DNA of 64,000 nt from Monosporascus cannonballus (taxonomy: Eukaryota > Ascomycota > Sordariomycetes > Xylariales): assembly GCA_004154925.1 (NCBI GenBank), contig QJNS01000029.1:62001-126000 (forward strand). Direction: 5' to 3'. Numbering within the stretch: the first letter of the stretch is position 1; each line of letters starts with the position of its first letter. This document shows, piece after piece, positions 58,893 through 64,000 of this stretch. Below the pieces are notes generated by a model, which worked only from the letters and a program-made list of their open reading frames with translations, ran no database searches and was not told the DNA's origin. A program made the position numbers and the translations under genes.

Positions 58893-60478
58893 AAGTATCT
58901 CTTTCCTATCTTTGTGTCTGTTTCTTGATAATGAAGGAAGGAATCCGGAAGGCGGTGCTGGCGGTTTATTTCGGCAGATCTGGCTTTATGCCCAATCACC
59001 CACAAGTAGGTAGTATCGTAAGGTTGAAAATCAGTTGGGGTGGTGGGCTGCATAAGGTGGGAGTCACTTTATTATACTTGTCACGTTTCGCCGGGATATG
59101 ATATAATCTTGGAGTCGATTGACTGGCCAGGCCCTATTACATACCTTCCTAGCCTTGAAAACATGATACGTGTGTGTATGAGAGCGTGCTGCTCACAGCC
59201 ACATGCTACGAATCAAAGGCGTTTGTGCGTTCAACGTCATACGATGGGGCTCAGAATGAGGGTGTCTGAGTTGGCCTTTCTTTGCCTCTACCCATGTCCT
59301 TCCCCACGCGTGCCCGTTAATTAAGAAACACGGTGGTATAGCCACTAGGAACGCAGCGTCTTCCAGGCTTGGGTGAAGCAATGCCCCGATCTGTTAGCCT
59401 GTGACGTCGAAGCGAAAACTGCCGGCTCCCGGACCCATGTCAACGGAACCCCTGCAGGGGTCCGCCAAAATTATGGGGTTTCCCTGATTTGGGGCTGAAG
59501 ATGACGCACTCCTCGAGCCCAAACAAACGACACTTCGTCATTCTTGCTCTCAGCCCTGTTGGAACAAAACGTATCAGAAAAGCCCAAAGGGCTTCTGGAT
59601 TCTGGATCGATCCACAGATCATTAGGCTGTCTATGCAGTCATGCCAGGTGAGCCTACAGCATTCTCTGTCAAAGTCTGTAGACGTCGCGTGATAAAGAAG
59701 GAAATTTTGCCGGGTATTCGGCTGGGCGGTATCCGCTGCTATTGTGTTATCGTGCATGATCATGGAAATTCGTATATTGCGTTCTGGATGACCGACTTGG
59801 GAACACAAATGCTATGTGTCGGGGATCCAAAACACAAGACGTTCAACAGGCAATTTTGCGCCTTTCTATCCAATTGACTCTCGGATAATGGTATCGCTGG
59901 GACGTCCGACACGGCCAGAAACAGCTTCGGTACCAAGGCATAGGGTCCAGGGGTTGAAGGTTGAAAGCGTGCGTCGATGAGAACACTGCTGGTGTTGACA
60001 TATCCCATGCTATTTTAGCATCTAATGAAGATTTTGAACACCTTCAGGCAATCGGTTAGATCATACTCTGTCTCTCATTCTTTGGTGCAATGGCAATTTA
60101 GTATACGTTCCTTCTGCGAAAATAGTTTTGGTGCATGTGCTTCAGCCGTTGTCGTTTCCAAATCTTGCATTCGATTCGGAACGTTTCGCTGTAGCAGCCG
60201 GACCGTAATCTGCCAGCACTCATCCAATAACTCTTCGGTCTTCCGTACAGGTTTCTAGGCCCATTGGCGCTTGGGATGCATCTATTATCGGAGAGTCATC
60301 GTCACCCTCCGGTCCGGAAGCGTTCTTGCGCTTCGGAGCGGCTCGACCAAGATAGGCCACCGAATTCCCAAAAGCACTGCCATAAAGTAGCCGGTCGGTT
60401 TTTGGTACAAGCGCCTGCCGCGATTCAAGAGACCGCCTGATGTGGGATTAATCATTTGGATGCTCCCTTCGTAGCGGC
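58893..60478. other. Intergenic stretch with unassigned coding-like fragments
   Basis: The first part is the promoter of the PalI-family gene. On the minus strand an 82-codon frame (59760-60008) begins MGYVNTSSVLIDARF, and further upstream (about 60120-60250) comes TEELLDECWQITVRLLQRN and (60260-60430) DRLLYGSAFGNSVAYLGRA. These look like exons of a decayed or unrecognised minus-strand gene, but frames are broken and no family fits. Plus-strand frames at 59489-59877 are alternatives. Confidence 0.35.
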
Positions 60479-61460
60479 TTAATCGGATTCACCGGGTGAT
60501 GCCTTGTATGCACCGTTATCGGATAGCTTCTCGGACTCCGGAGAGGGCGCCTTGCTCCGCTGCTCTTCGGCAATTTCTGTTGCCGAGGGTTTCTCTTTAC
60601 ACTTTGCGGCAAACGCAGCCAAGCTCCTCATGACCTCGGGGATCTCTTTTTCTTTCAGTCGGGCCCGTCTTCGTTCCCTAACATAGACTTGGTTTCCCTG
60701 CAAGCGCGATTGGCCGAGTAGTATGGAAAGAGCGCTCTCAATACCTTCGTCTGGAGAGCTGACGTAGTCGGGCGACAGCTGGTTGCCCGTCTCCCAGTCC
60801 CTCAGCGCCGGCGCCAGTGGCCCGGCCGGGACTGACCTCCGCAGGGCCGCCGAGATAAACGTCTCGCGACCGGCATTATCGGGCCACGGTCCGTGCAAGG
60901 GGTTGCTCCTGACAACCTGCAGGTGATTGTACGTTTTGTTCGGGGGGAAGCAGCGTATCGTAAAGGTTCTGTGTGATAGACCGAACTCGTTCGAGGGGGC
61001 TGTCGTCGGTGTCGCCTGCAGTTTAGGGAGCGGGTTCACCGGGGCGGTGATGGTGCCTCGTAGATCATAGACGGAGCCCCAAGTCGACTTCTTAGGCTCT
61101 ACAGTGCTCAGGCTTTCCGTGATGAATGTGCGCTCGAACGGGGACTCGTTTATAAGGGCCGTGGCGGCCTCGGGCTGGGTAGTGACCGCGATGAATGAGG
61201 AACCGTCCCGCTAGAGAGACGGATCGAGCGTTAGAAGCGCACTGAATCCACTTTACGTGACAATGGCAGTATTGAAACTGAGCGCTTACCTTGAGCTTCT
61301 TGAACACCTCAATGCCCTCGGACGTGTTTTTCTGCAGGGCTCGCAGGACGGCCCGCCGCTCGGTGAAGGTCGCGGGCGGGGGGGTGCACTTGACGAAGAC
61401 CGTGCGCTCCCAGAGGGACACAGGGAGGAGTTGGGAGAGCGCCGACGCGGTTCTCGCCAT
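60479..61460 (-). CDS. Conserved-looking fungal protein of unknown function
   Basis: Two exons (61290-61460 and 60479-61210) give 300 residues. The 79-nt intron (GTAAGC to CTCTAG) is phase 0 and restores EVFKKLKRDGSSFIAVTT. The N-terminus LLPVSLWERTVFVKCTPPPA and TFTERRAVLRALQ suggest a compact domain that resembles an RNA-binding or organellar protein, with TIRCFPPNKTYNHLQVVRSN and HGPWPDNAGRETFISAALRR further on. The C-terminal third is basic then acidic (VRERRRARLKEKE; SPESEKLSD) and probably disordered. The short Arg/Ala-bearing start (MARTASALSQLLP) could be a mitochondrial presequence. I cannot name the family. Confidence 0.72.
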
Positions 61461-64000
61461 CTCAGCGCGTCAAAGACATGAGTCGGCGATTCGGGCGGCG
61501 GCGGTGGCGGCGGCGGGCGGGGGGGGGCATCGATTCGGAGTTTGAGCGAATGTCCGGCATGGGATCTTAATATTTCTGGCTATCGATAAAGACCGAAGCC
61601 TCATGGTCGAGGCCCCATTCGCGTGGGGTCACTTATTCTTTTCCAAATCCACGTGCAGCTGGCCACCCTGCAGGGCAGGTGCCAGCCTTTCCTATCTTCC
61701 CCGACTTGCCAGAAAGCCACACAATACGCCGTTGTTGCATATTTGGTATGTGCTCTTACAAACGGACTCTAAGTAGCCAATTGAATAACATGAATCCGAC
61801 CCTTTGTAGAGTAGGCTGCTATTTTAAATTAGCGTTATTCCCGCTACCGGTTATTGTGCACTGAGGATCAGGCCGAATATTAACATCATTGCCAGATACC
61901 TTGTAACGTCAGGTCTAACGCAATTGCTATGTTGAATTTCTAATTCAAATAGAGGGCGAAAAGGTAAACTAGTAGAAATTACCTAACCGGGATGTTAAAC
62001 TTCACCCTACGACGTAGTAACCTTCTGGCAGTCGGGGAGATAGGTAGATATACTAGGTACTCCTAACTCGTCACTTTACAAGAGGGGCACGTCGTGATGT
62101 GGTGCTCGGGAGACAGACGCCGGTAGCTGCTTCGTATTTATTTGAGAGCTCTTTGGCTATAGTGCTGGCTAGATAGAACATACTTTAGGACACGATTTGG
62201 TAGTATGTAACCCTCATATGCCTGTTTATGACCACGAGCAACAAGTAATGCTGCGAAACTGATAGCGGAGGGGTCCGTCCGTAGTTAATGGGGACTGCAC
62301 AACGACAATATACCGGTAGACAAACCGATATCTGCACGTATTATTCTGCGATGGAGCGATGCGTTCTAGTACAACCTGGCAACGCCTTTCCCAGCCCAAG
62401 GTAGCGATTTCAATACTGTATTAAGGGAAGAGGCACCACTGCGAAGTGCAGCAGTGACTGCAGAATTACTCCACCAGAAACCCTTGGGGCTGGGTTTATG
62501 CAACCGAAAACCGATGGATAGAGGTTAAATAGGTACATATAAACCCGCAGTGTCAAGTTGAACACGTTTGCTGCCGTCCCTACCCAGAGTTTGGAATTCC
62601 TTAGCAGTTGTTGATAGAACTGAGACAGTCGAGTCCTCAATAAGTGGCTACTGCGTAATGATGTCGGCGGTTCTCTCTTGGCGAGCCCTCGCCCAGCATT
62701 GTCGTCCCATTGGACCTCTTCATGTGAGCGCGCCGACCTCGGTATCGTTTAGTCATTTCTGCTGCACTGCTCTGGCCAAGTCTCTTGGGTGCCTGACTAA
62801 TCCTTCCAATAATAGACCACCCGTTGCCATCACCATTGCGCCACCAGGGTTGCAATCGGCCAATGGCCCCGACAGTTTTCTTCGCCTTCCCGGCGCGGCG
62901 GTACCAGCTTGCCAGCTCATGAATCTCACGTCACGGCATCTAGTTTCGACCGTCCTCCAAGCGGTGACGGCCCGGAGTGGAGTAGCGGGCGGGCGGGCGG
63001 GAAGGATGCCGCAAATCATTCAAGTTTATTACTGAGCACTTCGTATTTGTTAGCGTGCGAGTAGTGGGTTTCCCATCGCTGATAAACCACATAATTTGCC
63101 CCCGAATGAAGAAAGTTTGCCGCTAAATACCACCCAAACATAGCCCAACCGGCTGTATACTTGTGCTGCGTTACAATCTCAATCATCGGACAGGCGCTGA
63201 AGCGGCAGCCCCCTAAAGACTGACACGGGAGAGCGGGGTTGCTAAAACACCGATACGCCTCTTGTTTGGAAGATCACGTCATGAGAAGGATACCTCCGAT
63301 CATGCGGATGGAATCCAATTTGTCCTGCTGGCTGTCAGGCGGTTTCACTCGTCTAGCCCATGGTTGGCCCGCCCCGCCCCCCCCCCCTCTCTCTGCTCTG
63401 GGATTGCAAGCCTACAAGGACACACCACATACCTCCTACCATTTCCACCGTTCCGCTATTAATCGGCCCTTATTAATTTCAAGGGTGCCTCCCTAGGCTG
63501 ACAAGCATCGGCGGTGGCAGCGCTATCTCTCAGAGGTTGCTACCGAATGGGATGCACGAAGTAATGAGCACTACTGCCATTGGCTCCCAGACAACCCTCT
63601 CATGATATATTCCTCGGATCTCGAGCCAGTGGTCCTTCAGTAGGGGCCACGAGAAGTTTTGGCGTGCAGTCTGGTGTCAGGCCGTTCAGCTGCTACACTA
63701 TGTACCGGGCCAATCGTTGGCTGCAGTTGGTCATGGGCATCTAGAGGCGTGGAAATTGTCTCGAGAACCTTGGAAGTTGGGGAAGCGGATGCAGCCCCCT
63801 ATCGTGGCCGCGGTTGGTCATCCTCCTCGGCACACACCTACCCGGGTATGTACTTACCAAGTATGTACTTTTCAGGCTCGCTTTTCGGCGACGCTGCAGA
63901 GGATGAGACGACACATGCAAGCCGAGAGGCGTTGTTGTTCTGGTCATATTGCAGCAAAAGGCCACGGGGGACCCCATGGTGATGCACCCACGCAATTGTG
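61461..64000. other. Gene-free right end of the window
   Basis: The first 100 bases hold the promoter side of the minus-strand gene, with a G-rich run at 61495-61530. No open frame here has a recognisable domain. A perfect G-quadruplex motif (four GGG separated by single C) lies at 62987-63001, and a C run at 63374-63388. Several TAGGTA/TACCTA words occur near 62040 and 63838. Confidence 0.45.

Noticed and set aside
59985..60008. MGYVNTS shared with the MFS transporter, suggesting a transporter pseudogene
   Set aside because: Similarity stops after seven residues and no other transporter motif follows.
1..64000. CRISPR arrays, operons or bacterial-type features
   Set aside because: Introns, RIP and gene families show eukaryotic nuclear DNA; no regularly spaced repeat array was seen.

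Overview
This window looks like nuclear DNA of a filamentous ascomycete (Pezizomycotina). The genes carry short GT-AG introns of about 50-130 nt with CTAAC/CTAAT branch sites. The proteins are typical of such fungi: a Sln1-type hybrid histidine kinase, a HET-domain protein, a PalI/Rim9-family protein, FACT Spt16, Maf1 and Bud32. Two blocks are extremely A+T-rich and hold transposons riddled with C-to-T and G-to-A changes, the signature of repeat-induced point mutation (RIP). The species cannot be named from sequence alone.

Layout. About 560-9530 is a RIP-degraded block. It contains a Ty3/gypsy chromovirus whose zinc knuckle, protease, reverse transcriptase, RNase H, integrase and chromodomain-like tail can still be read in order, plus a 207-bp solo LTR. 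Only about 40 bp beyond its right edge lies an MFS transporter (minus strand), followed by a short TIR element and an assembly gap. RRP7 comes next, then about 6.5 kb with no convincing gene (13.5-20.1 kb) apart from a second TIR element. From 20 to 50 kb the window is gene-rich: SLN1, a carboxymuconolactone-decarboxylase-like gene, a one-TM orphan, BUD32, the glutamate-cysteine ligase modifier subunit, the AP-1 sigma subunit, MAF1, a frameshifted HET gene, an F-box-like orphan, a small conserved orphan, SPT16, and a 596-residue orphan with a GC-AG intron.

From 50 to 57 kb the window is again gene-poor and damaged. It has a type-2 glycosyltransferase pseudogene with stops and frameshifts. Next to it is a RIP-mutated Tc1/mariner element (TIRs and TA duplications visible) into which two copies of the same 207-bp LTR have inserted in opposite orientations, each with its own perfect 5-bp target duplication. 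The last part holds a PalI-family membrane protein gene, whose second intron contains an assembly artefact, and one conserved gene of unknown function. The final 2.5 kb shows no convincing gene.

The genes are mostly independent housekeeping loci and I see no biosynthetic cluster or new multi-gene system. Some share broad themes: nuclear/translation control (RRP7, BUD32, MAF1, SPT16) and stress or ambient sensing (SLN1, GCLM, PalI family). The most informative features are the nested transposon history, the disrupted HET and glycosyltransferase genes, and a possible alternative last exon plus leader uORF in the AP-1 sigma gene.
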